A stretch of DNA of 64,000 nt from Streptomyces sp. ERV7 (GCF_001653515.1 NZ_LYOY01000029.1:1426001-1490000); one strand, 5' to 3'; counted from the first letter of the stretch, positions 1 through 9,423 are shown. A program made the numbers and translations. The notes: generated by a model not told the origin, from the letters alone.

Positions 1-115
1 CGGCGGGCGGGCCGACCAGGTCGACGTGCATCCGGTGGCCGTCGGCGGCGGCCTTGACCGCTTCGGCGAGCGCCGGGTCCCGTACCACCGCGTCCAGCAG
101 ACCGTGCAGGCTCAT
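1..115 (-). CDS. mfd: transcription-repair coupling factor Mfd, N-terminal fragment
   Basis: Only the first 38 codons are in the window; the gene runs off the left edge. The start is the ATG whose complement lies at 113-115. The peptide opens MSLHGLLDAVVRDPALAEAV and continues to HVDLVGPPA, which I recognise as the N terminus of streptomycete Mfd. Mfd is a large SF2 translocase that removes RNA polymerase stalled at DNA lesions and recruits UvrA. Its helicase motifs lie outside the window, so the call rests on the N terminus and genus context. Confidence 0.7.
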   Translation of the reverse strand, partial: MSLHGLLDAVVRDPALAEAVKAAADGHRMHVDLVGPPA

Positions 116-397
116 GAAGGGCTTCCATCCCGGGGAGAGGGCAACGCGAACCGCCCGACACGTCGCACGGGCCGGGGGTTCCCAGCCTACGGCGTGGGTG
201 TGACAGCCGCGCGGGAAGCAAGCCAGGGGGCGCGCGTGGCCAGGATCACCCCTTCGGCGGTATTCCTGAGCAAAGGGTGAGCCTTTGCAAATCTTGTGGA
301 ACCCCATAGGCTCCGGCGGACGTGCCGAACGCCTGGCAGGACGGCGACGTCGCGAGACCATGCTTTGACATCTGTGCCCGAGGGGAACCCGCTCGAC

Positions 398-1525
398 ATG
401 CCCGACCAGGCCCGGACAGCGCTCCTTCAGCCCGAGCCGGTGCTCACGAGCACCGGCATCCCGCAGCGGACCGGCTCCACCGCCGAGGGGAGCCGACCGA
501 GCCGTATCTACGCACTCGACGGTCTGCGCCTCCTCGCGGCCCTCACGGTCGTCATGTTCCACTACATGGCGCTCACCGGACGATGGCCGGAATCCGACTC
601 CCGGGCGAGATTTCCAGCCACTTACCCGGTGGCCGCCTACGGCTGGCTCGGCGTCCAGCTCTTCTTCCTCATCAGCGGCTTCGTGATCTGTATGAGCAGC
701 TGGGGCAAACCGCTCCAGTCGTTCTTCGTCTCGCGCGTGGTGCGGCTCTACCCCGCGTACTGGTTCGCGGTCATCGCCACCACCCTGGTCGTGACGGCCG
801 TACCGGGCGGGCTCAGGGGCCACCCGTTCGCGGACGTGGTCACCAACCTCACGATGTTCCAGGAACCGATGGGCGTCGAGAGCGTGGACAGCGTCTACTG
901 GACCCTCTTCGCCGAACTGCGGTTCTATTTGCTGTTCGCAGTCGTCGCCTGGCGCGGGCTGACCTACCGCCGCGTCCTCTTCTTCTGCTGCGCCTGGGCG
1001 GTGGCCAGCGCGCTCGCCTACCAGTCGGACGACAGCACGATCCGGATGATCGTCATGCCGGACAACAGCTGGTGCTTCATCGCGGGTGTCGCGTTCTATC
1101 TGATGTACCGGTTCCGGCCGAACCTGATGCTCTGGGGCATCGTCCTGTTCTGCCTGGCCGCCTCGCTGCCCTCCGCCCACCGCACCTGGGAGCACGCCGG
1201 GGAGCGCCTCAGCCACCCGATGCCGTACTGGCCGGTCGTGGCGGTCATGGCGGCGTGCTTCGCGGTGATGGGTCTGGTCGCCACCGGGAAGCTGTCCTGG
1301 ATCCAGTGGCGCTGGCTGCCGTACGCGGGCGCGCTGACGTATCCGCTCTACCTCCTGCACGAGTACATCGGCTGGGAGATCATCGGCGCCCTCTCCCCGC
1401 AGGTGAAGCCCGTCCCGCTGGTCAGCGGCGTGATCGCGCTGATGCTGGCGGTGTCCTGGCTGGTGCACCGGTATGTGGAGCGCCCGCTCGGCAAGCAGCT
1501 CAAGCAGGGCCTGCGGAAGCTCTGA
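398..1525 (+). CDS. acyltransferase 3 family membrane protein
   Basis: A 375-residue integral membrane protein with about ten hydrophobic segments. After a polar N-terminal tail of about 35 residues comes YALDGLRLLAALTVVMFHY, the first-helix signature of acyltransferase family 3 (OafA/ExoZ type) with its conserved His. These enzymes move acyl groups across the membrane onto sugars, peptidoglycan precursors or macrolides; the substrate here cannot be read from sequence. The ATG at 398 follows an aggggaacc stretch. GTG at 374 or 296 would add up to 34 residues that do not look like family sequence. It stands alone between mfd and the sigma-factor gene. Confidence 0.8.
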   Translation: MPDQARTALLQPEPVLTSTGIPQRTGSTAEGSRPSRIYALDGLRLLAALTVVMFHYMALTGRWPESDSRARFPATYPVAAYGWLGVQLFFLISGFVICMSSWGKPLQSFFVSRVVRLYPAYWFAVIATTLVVTAVPGGLRGHPFADVVTNLTMFQEPMGVESVDSVYWTLFAELRFYLLFAVVAWRGLTYRRVLFFCCAWAVASALAYQSDDSTIRMIVMPDNSWCFIAGVAFYLMYRFRPNLMLWGIVLFCLAASLPSAHRTWEHAGERLSHPMPYWPVVAVMAACFAVMGLVATGKLSWIQWRWLPYAGALTYPLYLLHEYIGWEIIGALSPQVKPVPLVSGVIALMLAVSWLVHRYVERPLGKQLKQGLRKL

Positions 1526-1627
1526 GGCCCGCGCCGGGACCCGTCCGGGACCCGCCCCGGGGACCTGTCCGAAAATTCTTGCGGTGAGCTGTCAACCGAA
1601 CGGCCACCGCCAGGCGTACATCCCGTG

Positions 1628-1649
1628 AGACCTGTCCGCCGACAGGTCT
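1628..1649 (+). promoter_or_regulatory. inverted repeat in the sigma-factor leader
   Basis: AGACCTGTC and GACAGGTCT form a perfect 9-bp inverted repeat with a CGCC loop, ending 21 bp before the TTG start of the sigma gene. Just upstream, TGTCAACC (about 1588) and CGTAC (about 1613), separated by about 17 bp, resemble -35 and -10 elements read by ECF sigma factors and could be an autoregulatory promoter. The promoter is an inference; the repeat is seen directly. Confidence 0.4.
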
Positions 1650-1670
1650 GTCCATCCGACGGGAGCCGCC

Positions 1671-2165
1671 TTGACCGACGACGAGTTCGAGGAGTTCTAC
1701 GCTCACTCGGTCAAGGACCTGGTCGGCCAGGTCTATCTGATGACCGGCGACCTCCACGAGGCGCAGGACGTCGTCCAGGAGGCGTTCGTCCGGGCCTGGG
1801 GCCGCCGCGCGCGACTGCGGCGCGAGGCCGGGCCCGAGGCCTGGATCCGCACCGTCGCCTGGCGGCTCGCGGTGAGCCGCTGGCGCCGGGGCCGCCGGGC
1901 CGGTGAGGCCTGGCGGCTGCACAGCGGCGGCCACCCCGGCGCCGCGCACGGCCCCGACCCGTCCTCCGTCGCGCTCGTCGACGCCCTGCGCCTGCTCTCC
2001 GAACGCCAGCGGCGCGTGGCCGTCCTGCACTACGTCTGCGATCTCACCGTCGAGCAGGTGGCCGCCGAGACCGGCCTGTCCACCGGCACGGTGAAGACCC
2101 ACCTCTCCCGGGCGCGCGCAGCGCTGCGGCCCCACCTCACCTCCGAGGAGGATCAGGGTGTCTGA
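1671..2165 (+). CDS. ECF RNA polymerase sigma factor, SigE family
   Basis: A 164-residue group 4 sigma factor. Region 2 lies at about residues 5-75 (FEEFYAHSVKDLVGQVYLMT, DVVQEAFVRAW) and region 4 at about 105-155, with helix-turn-helix core LTVEQVAAETGLSTGTVKTH. It directs RNA polymerase to an alternative promoter set, probably in response to an envelope signal. The TTG start at 1671 is set by gggag five bases upstream. Its last codons overlap the GTG start of the next gene, a one-TM protein and likely partner or anti-sigma factor. Confidence 0.85.
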   Translation: MTDDEFEEFYAHSVKDLVGQVYLMTGDLHEAQDVVQEAFVRAWGRRARLRREAGPEAWIRTVAWRLAVSRWRRGRRAGEAWRLHSGGHPGAAHGPDPSSVALVDALRLLSERQRRVAVLHYVCDLTVEQVAAETGLSTGTVKTHLSRARAALRPHLTSEEDQGV

Positions 2166-2533
2166 ATTCCCCCAGGGCTTCCCCGACGACCACGAGGGCG
2201 ATCCCGACCTGGCCCGGGCGCTGAAGCGGGCCGCCGCCGAGAGCGGGCGCCGGGTCGTGCCGGAGCCGCCCGCCCGGGTCGCCGAGCGCGGACTGCGGCG
2301 ACGGCGCCGCACCCTCGCCGCGACCGCCGCCTGTGTGGTCTGCCTGGTCGCCGGTACGGGCGCGGTCGCCGCCCTCACGATGCAGGGCGGCTCGGGGACG
2401 ACGGTCCCGGCCAACCCGCCCACCCCGTCCGGGACACCGTCCGGCTCGCCCTCGTACGGCTCGGGCACCCCGTCCCGCAGCCCGTCCGACGCGGGCACCC
2501 CCTCGCCCCGCCACCCCGTCCCGCCTCCGCTGA
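2158..2533 (+). CDS. membrane protein paired with the ECF sigma factor, probable frameshift near 3' end
   Basis: Starts at GTG 2158, overlapping the sigma gene by 8 bp. It encodes an acidic N terminus (about 40 residues), a basic patch (GLRRRRRT), one TM helix (LAATAACVVCLVAGTGAVAA, about residues 56-75) and a Ser/Pro/Thr-rich extracytoplasmic tail. There is no ZAS zinc motif, but position and topology suggest an anti-sigma or partner protein. In the starting frame no stop occurs for over 4 kb. One base shift in the C-run near 2500 gives a tail ending PATPSRLR and a TGA at 2531-2533, just before the SD of the next gene. I therefore end it at 2533 and treat it as carrying one extra base, real or from sequencing. 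Confidence 0.55.
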
Positions 2534-2548
2534 CCCGAGGAACTCACC

Positions 2549-3979
2549 GTGCACGGAGCTCTACTCACGCTGCCCGAAACCCGGGTCCCCTCCCCCCGCA
2601 TACCTGGCCGAAAGGAAGCAAAAGGCCGCGGTGGCGTGCCCGGGCACCGGGACCCGTACCTCCTCGCCGCCGCGCTGTTCGCCGCGTACGCCACCGTCTC
2701 CGTGCTCCGCCACCGACGCATGGAGACGCTCTCCTGGGACCTGGGGATCTTCGAGCAGGCCGTCCGGGGCTACGCGCACCTGCGCGCCCCCGTCGCCGAC
2801 CTCAAGGGGCCGGGCACCAACATCCTCGGGGACCACTTCAGCCCCGTCACCGCGCTGCTCGCCCCCCTCTACCGGCTCTTCCCGACCCCCGTCACGCTGC
2901 TCGTCGCCCAGGCCGCGCTGTTCGCGCTCTCGGCCGTGCCGGTCACCCGGGGCGCGGCGAGGCTGCTCGGCCGGGGCGCGGGACTCGCGGTCGGCGTCGC
3001 CTACGGGCTCTCCTGGGGCATCCAGCGCGCCGCCGACTTCGACTTCCACGAGATCTGCTTCGCCGTACCGCTGATCGCCTACGCGCTCGAAGCCGTACTG
3101 GACCGGCGCTGGCGGGCCGCCCTGTGCTGGGCGCTGCCGCTCGTCGTGGTCAAGGAGGACCTGGGGCTGACCCTCGCGGCCGTCGCGGTGGTCGTCGCCC
3201 TGCGCGCCCGGCGGAGCTCGCCGCGCACCGCCGCGTACGCGCTGGGCGTCGCAGCGTTCGGGATCGCGGCCGTCGTGGTCACCCTCACCGCGCTGATACC
3301 GGCCTTCAACTCGACCGGGGCGTACGACTACTGGGGCAAGACCACCGGCGCCGGGCCGTTCACCGCCTCCGGCACCAAGCTGCGCACCCTGCTGTGGCTG
3401 CTGCTGCCCACCGGGCTGCTCGCCGTGCGCTCCCCGCTGTTCCTGGCCGCCGTGCCGACCCTGGGCTGGCGCTTCCTGTCCTCCGACGACCACTACTGGT
3501 CCACCGACTGGCACTACAGCGCCGTGCTGATGCCCGTCCTGGCGCTCGCCCTCGCCGACGCCGTGGACACCGGCCGCCGCAGCGCGCGCCCCTGGCTGCG
3601 GACGTACGCCCGCCAGTTGCCGGCCGCCGCGGCCGCCGCCGCGCTCGCGCTGACCGCCTCGCTGCCGCTGTACTCGCTCACCGAGGCCGCCACCTACCGC
3701 AAGAGCCCCCAAGTGGCCGAGCGGGAGCGGATGCTGGCGGCGGTCCCGGACGGGGCCACCGTCGAGGCCAACGTCGGGCCGATCTCCCGGCTCACCTCCC
3801 GCTGCCGGGTGTTCTGGGTCGGCGACACCCGGCAGGTGATCCCGCGCTACATCGCGCTCGACAACGTCTCGGGCTGGGCCGGGAACCCGCTGGAGTACGC
3901 CCGCGAGCTGCACCCGGGCACGCGGTACGCGGTGGTGGGCGTGGCGTACGGCTACGTCCTGCTGGAGCGGCAGCCGTAG
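2549..3979 (+). CDS. DUF2079 multi-pass membrane protein
   Basis: A 476-residue protein with roughly ten hydrophobic segments. After a basic tail the body begins DPYLLAAALFAAYATVSVLR and continues with ETLSWDLGIFEQAV, FSPVTALLAPLYRLFPTP and FDFHEICFAVPLIAYALE, which fit the DUF2079 family, a relative of GT-C glycosyltransferases. No enzymatic role is established. GTG at 2549 is preceded by gaggaactcacc, a good SD. It lies directly downstream of the sigma/partner pair, probably in one operon, and ends at a strong bidirectional terminator. Confidence 0.75.
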   Translation: MHGALLTLPETRVPSPRIPGRKEAKGRGGVPGHRDPYLLAAALFAAYATVSVLRHRRMETLSWDLGIFEQAVRGYAHLRAPVADLKGPGTNILGDHFSPVTALLAPLYRLFPTPVTLLVAQAALFALSAVPVTRGAARLLGRGAGLAVGVAYGLSWGIQRAADFDFHEICFAVPLIAYALEAVLDRRWRAALCWALPLVVVKEDLGLTLAAVAVVVALRARRSSPRTAAYALGVAAFGIAAVVVTLTALIPAFNSTGAYDYWGKTTGAGPFTASGTKLRTLLWLLLPTGLLAVRSPLFLAAVPTLGWRFLSSDDHYWSTDWHYSAVLMPVLALALADAVDTGRRSARPWLRTYARQLPAAAAAAALALTASLPLYSLTEAATYRKSPQVAERERMLAAVPDGATVEANVGPISRLTSRCRVFWVGDTRQVIPRYIALDNVSGWAGNPLEYARELHPGTRYAVVGVAYGYVLLERQP

Positions 3980-4022
3980 CCCCCACCCCCGCCGCCCGCA
4001 AAAGTGGCCCCGAACATGAAGC

Positions 4023-4056
4023 GGCCCCGGGGAGTTCGGAAGAACTCCCCGGGGCC
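4023..4056. terminator. bidirectional hairpin terminator
   Basis: A perfect 15-bp stem, GGCCCCGGGGAGTTC pairing with GAACTCCCCGGGGCC, around a GGAA loop. It lies between the convergent ends of the DUF2079 gene and the ABC permease gene. It has no long T-tract, as is usual for Streptomyces. Confidence 0.8.
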
Positions 4057-4080
4057 ACCCCGCCGACCCCCGTACGGCGG

Positions 4081-6660
4081 CTACTCGCTCGCGATTGCTC
4101 CGAGCACGTTCATTCGGCCCGCCCGGAAGGCCGGGACCAGGGCGGCGAACAGACCCACGAACGCCGATCCGACGAAGACCGTGATGATCGTCGGCCACGG
4201 GATGTCCAGGACACCCAGGCCCTCCAGGGCCAGCAGCTTCTGCGCGGTCGTCCCCCAGCTCATACCGAGGCCGAGGCCGAGCAGGGCGCCGAAGAGGGCG
4301 ATCACCACCGACTCCAGACGGATCATCCGGCGCAGCTGGCGGCGCGAGAGGCCGATGGCGCGCATCAGGCCGATCTCCCGGGTCCGCTCGACCACCGACA
4401 GGGCAAGGGTGTTCACCACACCGAGCACCGCCACGATGATCGCGAGGGCCAGCAGGCCGTACACGATGTTCAGGAGCTGGCCGATCTGGTCCTTCAGGTC
4501 CTTCTTGAAGTCCGTCTGGTCCTGCACCTTGTACTGCGGGTACGGCTTGAGGGCCGCCTTCAGCGAGGCGTACGCCTCCTTGGCCTTGCCGTCCTCCGCC
4601 TTGGCGAACATGATCATGTTCTTCGGGACCCGGTCGGCGGGCAGATAGCGCTCGGCGGTCGTGACGTTGGTGTACATCGCGCCCTTGTCGACATTGGTGT
4701 CGTCCGAGGTGATCGCCGCGACCTTGAGGTGGGCCGTGCGGCCGCCCTTGAAGGCGACGGTCAGCGTGGAGCCGACCTTCACGTTGTGGTCCCCGGCGAA
4801 CTTGTCGCCGACCGACATCGCGTCCTTGCCGTACGCCTCGGAGAGCTTGCCGGAGACCGTCTCGCGCCGCAGGTCCTCGGCGTAGGTCGGGCTGGCCGCG
4901 GCGAGGTCCTCGCTGCTGGTCTTCCCGTCCGGCGTGGTGATCTTCGCGTCCACCGACTTGTAGTCGGTGACATGGGCGATGCCCGGGGTCTTGCGGAGGG
5001 CGTCGGCGGCCTGCGGCACGATCGGCCGGCCGTCGTTGCTGCCCGACTGGACGATGAAGTCCGCGCCGACCGACTTGTCGAGCTCGGCGGTGGCCGAGGC
5101 GACCATCGAGGAGCCGACCACCGAGAGGCAGGCCACCAGGGCGAGCCCGATCATCAGGGCCGCGCCGGTCGCTCCCGTACGCCGCGGGTTGCGCAGCGCG
5201 TTGCGCTCGGCCATCCGGCCGACCGGGCCGAACATCCGCAGTACCAGGACGCTGATCACCCGCACCACACCGCCCGCGAGCAGCGGGCCGATGACCACGA
5301 AGCCGATGAGCGTGAGCACCACGCCGAGGGCGAGGACGCCCGAGCCGGAGCTGGCCTTGTCGGCGTGGGCCGCCGCGTAGAGCGAGGCGGCGCCGGCGCC
5401 GGTCAGGACCAGGCCGATGATCGCCCGGATCAGGCCCGCCTTGCCGTCCGCCGGCGTACCGGCGTCGCGGAGCGCGGCCATCGGGGAGATCTTGCCGGCC
5501 CGGCGGGCCGGGAGGTAGGCGGCCAGGACGGTGACCACGATGCCGAGCAGCATGCCGACCGCCGGGGTCGTCCACTTGACCGTCAGGTCGTCGGTGGACA
5601 GCTCCAGGCCCATGCCGCTCATGATCTTCATCAGGCCGACGGCCAGGCCGACGCCCGCGCCGACCCCGAGGACGGAGCCGAAGAAGCCGAGCAGCAGCGC
5701 CTCGACCAGGACCGAGCGGTTGACCTGCTTGCGGCTGGAGCCGATGGCCCGCATCAGACCGATCTCGCGGGTGCGCTGGGCGACCAGCATCGAGAAGGTG
5801 TTGATGATCAGGAAGATGCCGACGAGGAAGGCGATTCCGGCGAAGCCGAGCATCGCGTACTTCATCACGTCGAGGAAGGAGCCGACCGAGTCGCGGTTGG
5901 TCTCCTTGTTCTCGGCGGCGGTCTCCACCTTGTACGTACCGGCGCCGATCTTGGCGGCGACGCTCTGCTTCAGCTGCTTGTCGCTGACGCCGTCGGCGGC
6001 GGTGAGCGTGACGTTGGTGAACAGACCGGTCCGGCCGAGCAGTTCGCGCTGGGCGGTGGCGGTGTCGAAGTAGACGATCGCCGCGCCCGGGTTGGTCACC
6101 TTGAAGGAGGCGATGCCGGAGATCCTGGCCTTGAAGTCACCGGTGACGGCGATGGTGCGCAGCTCGTCGCCGATCTTCAGATCGTGCTTGTCGGCGGTGT
6201 CGGCGTCGACCATCACCTCGGTCGGGCCGCGCGGGGCGTGGCCGGAGGTGATCTCCATCGCCTTGAGGTCGTTGGCAGTCCAGTTGCCCGCGAGCGTGGG
6301 GCCTCCGTTGGAGGAGCCCATGTTCTCGTTCTCGGAGTTGACGACCGTGACGCTGGAGCTGGAGACGCCGCCCTCGGCGGACTTCACCCCGGCCGCGCCG
6401 CGCGCCTGCTCCAGGACCGAGGCGGGCAGCGTCTCGGGCGTGCCGGTCTGCGGCCGGTCGTCGGGCTTCGCGTTCTTCGGGGTGACGGTGACGTCGGCCG
6501 CGGTGGCGGCGAAGAGCTTGTCGAAGGTGGTGTTCATGGTGTCGGTGAAGACGAGCGTGCCGCACACGAACGCCACCGACAGCAGGACCGCGACGGCCGA
6601 GAGGGCCATCCGTCCCTTGTGCGCGAAGAAGTTGCGCATCGAGGTCTTGAGCACGGTCAC
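4081..6660 (-). CDS. ABC transporter permease, FtsX/MacB type (duplicated)
   Basis: An 859-residue permease. The N-terminal helix (about 14-40) is followed by an extracytoplasmic MacB-PCD-like domain (about 45-260). A first FtsX core follows (AFLVGIFLIINTFSMLVAQR with REIGLMRAIGSSRKQV), then more helices, a second extracytoplasmic domain (about 530-720) and a second FtsX core (VVNTLALSVVERTREIGLMR). The repeated EIGLMRAIG coupling motif marks two fused permease halves. Such systems export substrates or transmit mechanical work rather than import; the substrate is unknown. Its ATG overlaps the stop of the ATPase gene by 4 bp, so the two are translationally coupled. Confidence 0.88.
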   Translation of the reverse strand: MTVLKTSMRNFFAHKGRMALSAVAVLLSVAFVCGTLVFTDTMNTTFDKLFAATAADVTVTPKNAKPDDRPQTGTPETLPASVLEQARGAAGVKSAEGGVSSSSVTVVNSENENMGSSNGGPTLAGNWTANDLKAMEITSGHAPRGPTEVMVDADTADKHDLKIGDELRTIAVTGDFKARISGIASFKVTNPGAAIVYFDTATAQRELLGRTGLFTNVTLTAADGVSDKQLKQSVAAKIGAGTYKVETAAENKETNRDSVGSFLDVMKYAMLGFAGIAFLVGIFLIINTFSMLVAQRTREIGLMRAIGSSRKQVNRSVLVEALLLGFFGSVLGVGAGVGLAVGLMKIMSGMGLELSTDDLTVKWTTPAVGMLLGIVVTVLAAYLPARRAGKISPMAALRDAGTPADGKAGLIRAIIGLVLTGAGAASLYAAAHADKASSGSGVLALGVVLTLIGFVVIGPLLAGGVVRVISVLVLRMFGPVGRMAERNALRNPRRTGATGAALMIGLALVACLSVVGSSMVASATAELDKSVGADFIVQSGSNDGRPIVPQAADALRKTPGIAHVTDYKSVDAKITTPDGKTSSEDLAAASPTYAEDLRRETVSGKLSEAYGKDAMSVGDKFAGDHNVKVGSTLTVAFKGGRTAHLKVAAITSDDTNVDKGAMYTNVTTAERYLPADRVPKNMIMFAKAEDGKAKEAYASLKAALKPYPQYKVQDQTDFKKDLKDQIGQLLNIVYGLLALAIIVAVLGVVNTLALSVVERTREIGLMRAIGLSRRQLRRMIRLESVVIALFGALLGLGLGMSWGTTAQKLLALEGLGVLDIPWPTIITVFVGSAFVGLFAALVPAFRAGRMNVLGAIASE

Positions 6661-7445
6661 GACGTCCGCCCCCGCGCGTCGAAGTCCTTCATGCGGTCGA
6701 GCACGGCGTCGGCGGTCGGGCGGAACATCTCGTCGACGATCCGGCCGTCCGCGAGGTAGAGCACGCGGTCCGCGTACGAGGCGGCGACCGGGTCGTGGGT
6801 GACCATCACGATGGTCTGGCCCAGCTCGTCCACCGAGCGCCGCAGGAAGCCGAGGACCTCGGCGCCCGCGCGGGAGTCCAGGTTTCCGGTCGGCTCGTCA
6901 CCGAAGATGATCTCGGGCCGGGCCGCGAGGGCGCGGGCCACCGCGACACGCTGCTGCTGACCGCCGGAGAGCTGGGTCGGGCGGTGCTTGAGGCGGCCGG
7001 CCAGGCCGACGGTCTCCACCACGCGGTCCAGCCACTGCTGGTCGGGCTTGCGGCCCGCGATGTCCATCGGGAGCGTGATGTTCTCCAGGGCGTTGAGCGT
7101 CGGCAGCAGGTTGAACGCCTGGAATATGAAGCCGATCCGGTCGCGGCGCAGCTGCGTGAGCTTCTTGTCCTTGAGACCGGTGATCTCGGTGTCGTCCAGA
7201 TAGATCTGCCCGCCCGTGACCGTGTCGAGCCCGGCCAGGCAGTGCATCAGCGTGGACTTGCCGGAGCCGGACGGACCCATGATCGCGGTGAACTGCCCCC
7301 GGGCGATGTCCACGTCCACATGGTCAAGCGCGACGACCTTGGTCTCCCCCGACCCGTACGCCTTGACGACCTGGCGCGCCCGAGCCGCGACCGCCGTTTG
7401 CCCTCCAGTACCCCCGTGCCTGGGAATGGTCACAGCCGTTGTCAC
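6657..7445 (-). CDS. ABC transporter ATP-binding protein (LolD/MacB type)
   Basis: A 262-residue ATPase with Walker A GPSGSGKST (residues 57-65), the Q-loop (FQAFNLLPTLNALEN), signature LSGGQQQRVAVARAL, Walker B IIFGDEPTGNLD and H-loop VMVTHD. EPTGNLDS is typical of the MacB/LolD/FtsE subfamily that partners with FtsX-like permeases. It is the first gene of a two-gene operon with the duplicated permease. The start ATG follows a GGAGAAGAA SD. The C-terminal tail (residues 235-262) is polar and unremarkable. Confidence 0.9.
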   Translation of the reverse strand: MTTAVTIPRHGGTGGQTAVAARARQVVKAYGSGETKVVALDHVDVDIARGQFTAIMGPSGSGKSTLMHCLAGLDTVTGGQIYLDDTEITGLKDKKLTQLRRDRIGFIFQAFNLLPTLNALENITLPMDIAGRKPDQQWLDRVVETVGLAGRLKHRPTQLSGGQQQRVAVARALAARPEIIFGDEPTGNLDSRAGAEVLGFLRRSVDELGQTIVMVTHDPVAASYADRVLYLADGRIVDEMFRPTADAVLDRMKDFDARGRTS

Positions 7446-7814
7446 GGTTCTTCTCCTCGTTGCGAGTCAGTGCGTCCTGCGTACGTCTTGAGTCTGACGA
7501 TCGAGGCCGCCCGGCACCCTGGTGCCCGGCGGTGTCTTGAGCGGGGGGTTAGCCCCACCCCCCACCTGCGGCTCCCCGTAGCCGCTCGATGTAGGACCAC
7601 GTTAAAGAACCGCTCCCCCTCTTCTCGTCCTCCGCCAGGACGAACAGCCCCTGCCCTGAAGTAGGGAGTAACCCGTAGGGGCTCTCCACCCCAGGGCTGA
7701 GTCCGGCCACGAGGACCTCCACCCCGCCGCTCTCTGTCGCCGCTCAGGCCCGGGATGAGAGGGTGGAGCCCGGTCAACTACATGCACCATGAACCGATCT
7801 TGGGGGAGTACGCC
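7446..7814. other. divergent intergenic region (ABC operon / MFS gene)
   Basis: 369 bp between the divergent ABC exporter operon and the MFS exporter, so it should hold both promoters. I see a short imperfect repeat around 7650-7680 (CCCTgaagtAGGG, then CCCGTAGGGG) and C-rich tracts. I find no convincing operator or RNA element. Confidence 0.4.
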
Positions 7815-9386
7815 GTGAGTACTCGGGGCGGGTCCGGCGGCCGATCCGGCGGCGGCACGGAGGCGATACCCGGCGCGGCGGCCGAGTCCGTCCCCGCCCG
7901 GGGGCGCGGCCCGGTCGTCGCGGCCCTGATGCTGGGCATGGCGCTCGCCGCGCTCGACGGCACGATCGTCTCCACCGCCGTTCCGCAGATCGTCGGCGAC
8001 CTCGGCGGGTTCTCCGTCTTCTCCTGGCTCTTCTCCGGCTATCTGCTCGCCGTCACGGTGAGCCTGCCGGTGTACGGAAAGCTCTCCGACACCTTCGGCC
8101 GCAAGCCGGTGCTCATCGCGGGCATCGTGCTCTTCCTCGCCGGGTCGCTGCTGTGCGCGGCCGCCTGGAACATGGCCGCGCTGATCGCCTTCCGGGTCTT
8201 CCAGGGCCTGGGCGGCGGGGCTCTTCAGGGCACGGTCCAGACGGTGGCCGCCGACCTCTACCCGCTCAAGGAACGCCCCAAGATCCAGGCGAAGTTGTCC
8301 ACGGTCTGGGCGGTGTCGGCGGTGGCCGGACCGGCACTCGGCGGCGTGCTCGCCTCGTACGCCGACTGGCGCTGGATCTTCCTGGTCAACCTGCCGGTGG
8401 GACTCCTCGCACTGTGGCTGGTGGGGCGGCACCTGGTGGAGCCCGTACGGGCGAAGCCCGCGGCCGTGCCCCGGATCGACTGGGCCGGGGCACTGTGCGT
8501 CTTCGCGACCGGGGCGCTGCTGCTCACCGCACTCGTCCAGGGCGGGGTGGCCTGGGACTGGCTCTCCGCGCCCTCGCTCGGCCTGTTCGCCGCGAGCGCG
8601 GTGCTCGGGCTCGTCACGGTGGTGGTCGAGCGACGGGCCGCCGAGCCCGTCATCCCCGGCTGGGTGTGGCGCAGGCGCAGCATCTCGGCGGTGAACCTGG
8701 CGCTGGGGGCGCTCGGGCTGCTGATGGTGGCGCCGACGGTGTTCCTGCCGACGTACGCGCAGTCCGTACTCGGCCTCGACCCCGTGGCGGCGGGCTTCGT
8801 CCTCTCGGTGATGACCCTGAGCTGGCCGGTCTCCGCCGCGCTCTCCAACCGGGTGTACACCCGGATCGGGTTCCGCGACTCGGCGGTGATCGGCATCGGG
8901 CTCGCGGCGCTGATCCTGCTGGCCTTCCCGCTGCTGCCGTACCCCGGGCAGGCGTGGCAGCCCGCGCTCATCATGCTGGCGCTGGGCGGCGCGCTCGGCC
9001 TCTTCCAACTGCCGCTGATCATCGCGGTGCAGTCGTCGGTGGGGTGGGCCGAGCGGGGTACGGCGACGGCGTCGGTCCTGTTCTGCCGGCAGGTGGGGCA
9101 GTCCGTGGGGGCGGCGCTGTTCGGGGCGGTGGCCAACGCGACGATCACGTCACGGCTGGCCTCGGCACCGGTGTCCGGCCTGCCGGACGACCTCGACTCG
9201 GTCTCCCGCGCGCTGGCCTCGCCGGCCGGGCTGTCGCAGGAGGGGGCGGATTACCTGCGACGGGCGGTCGCGGCGGCGGTGGATCGCGTGTACGTGGGCG
9301 CGGCGCTGGCTGCGGTGGCGGCGCTGGTCGTTCTCCTGACGCTGGCGCCTCGGCGGTTTCCCGTGCGGGACGCTGACGCGGGGTGA
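7815..9386 (+). CDS. MFS drug exporter, DHA2 (EmrB/QacA) family, 14 TM
   Basis: A 523-residue major facilitator protein. About 36 polar residues precede the first helix, whose end LAALDGTIVSTAVPQIVGDL is the DHA2 motif D1. Motif A (GKLSDTFGRKPVLI) follows helix 2 and motif C-like glycines occur in helix 5 (VSAVAGPALGGVLASY). Fourteen hydrophobic segments can be counted. It is a proton-driven exporter of lipophilic compounds. GTG at 7815 is chosen because gggggag lies 7-8 bases upstream; ATG at 7782 is the alternative. No adjacent TetR regulator is seen. Confidence 0.85.
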   Translation: MSTRGGSGGRSGGGTEAIPGAAAESVPARGRGPVVAALMLGMALAALDGTIVSTAVPQIVGDLGGFSVFSWLFSGYLLAVTVSLPVYGKLSDTFGRKPVLIAGIVLFLAGSLLCAAAWNMAALIAFRVFQGLGGGALQGTVQTVAADLYPLKERPKIQAKLSTVWAVSAVAGPALGGVLASYADWRWIFLVNLPVGLLALWLVGRHLVEPVRAKPAAVPRIDWAGALCVFATGALLLTALVQGGVAWDWLSAPSLGLFAASAVLGLVTVVVERRAAEPVIPGWVWRRRSISAVNLALGALGLLMVAPTVFLPTYAQSVLGLDPVAAGFVLSVMTLSWPVSAALSNRVYTRIGFRDSAVIGIGLAALILLAFPLLPYPGQAWQPALIMLALGGALGLFQLPLIIAVQSSVGWAERGTATASVLFCRQVGQSVGAALFGAVANATITSRLASAPVSGLPDDLDSVSRALASPAGLSQEGADYLRRAVAAAVDRVYVGAALAAVAALVVLLTLAPRRFPVRDADAG

Positions 9387-9423
9387 GGGCCCGGTTTCGG
9401 CCGCGGGTCGGTGGGTGGGTGCT

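Noticed and set aside
2158..6759. A 1533-codon open frame on the plus strand
   Set aside because: Only its first ~125 codons look like protein. The rest lies antisense or out of frame to the DUF2079 and ABC permease genes and is Arg/Gly/Ala/Asp-rich, the usual GC-rich shadow.
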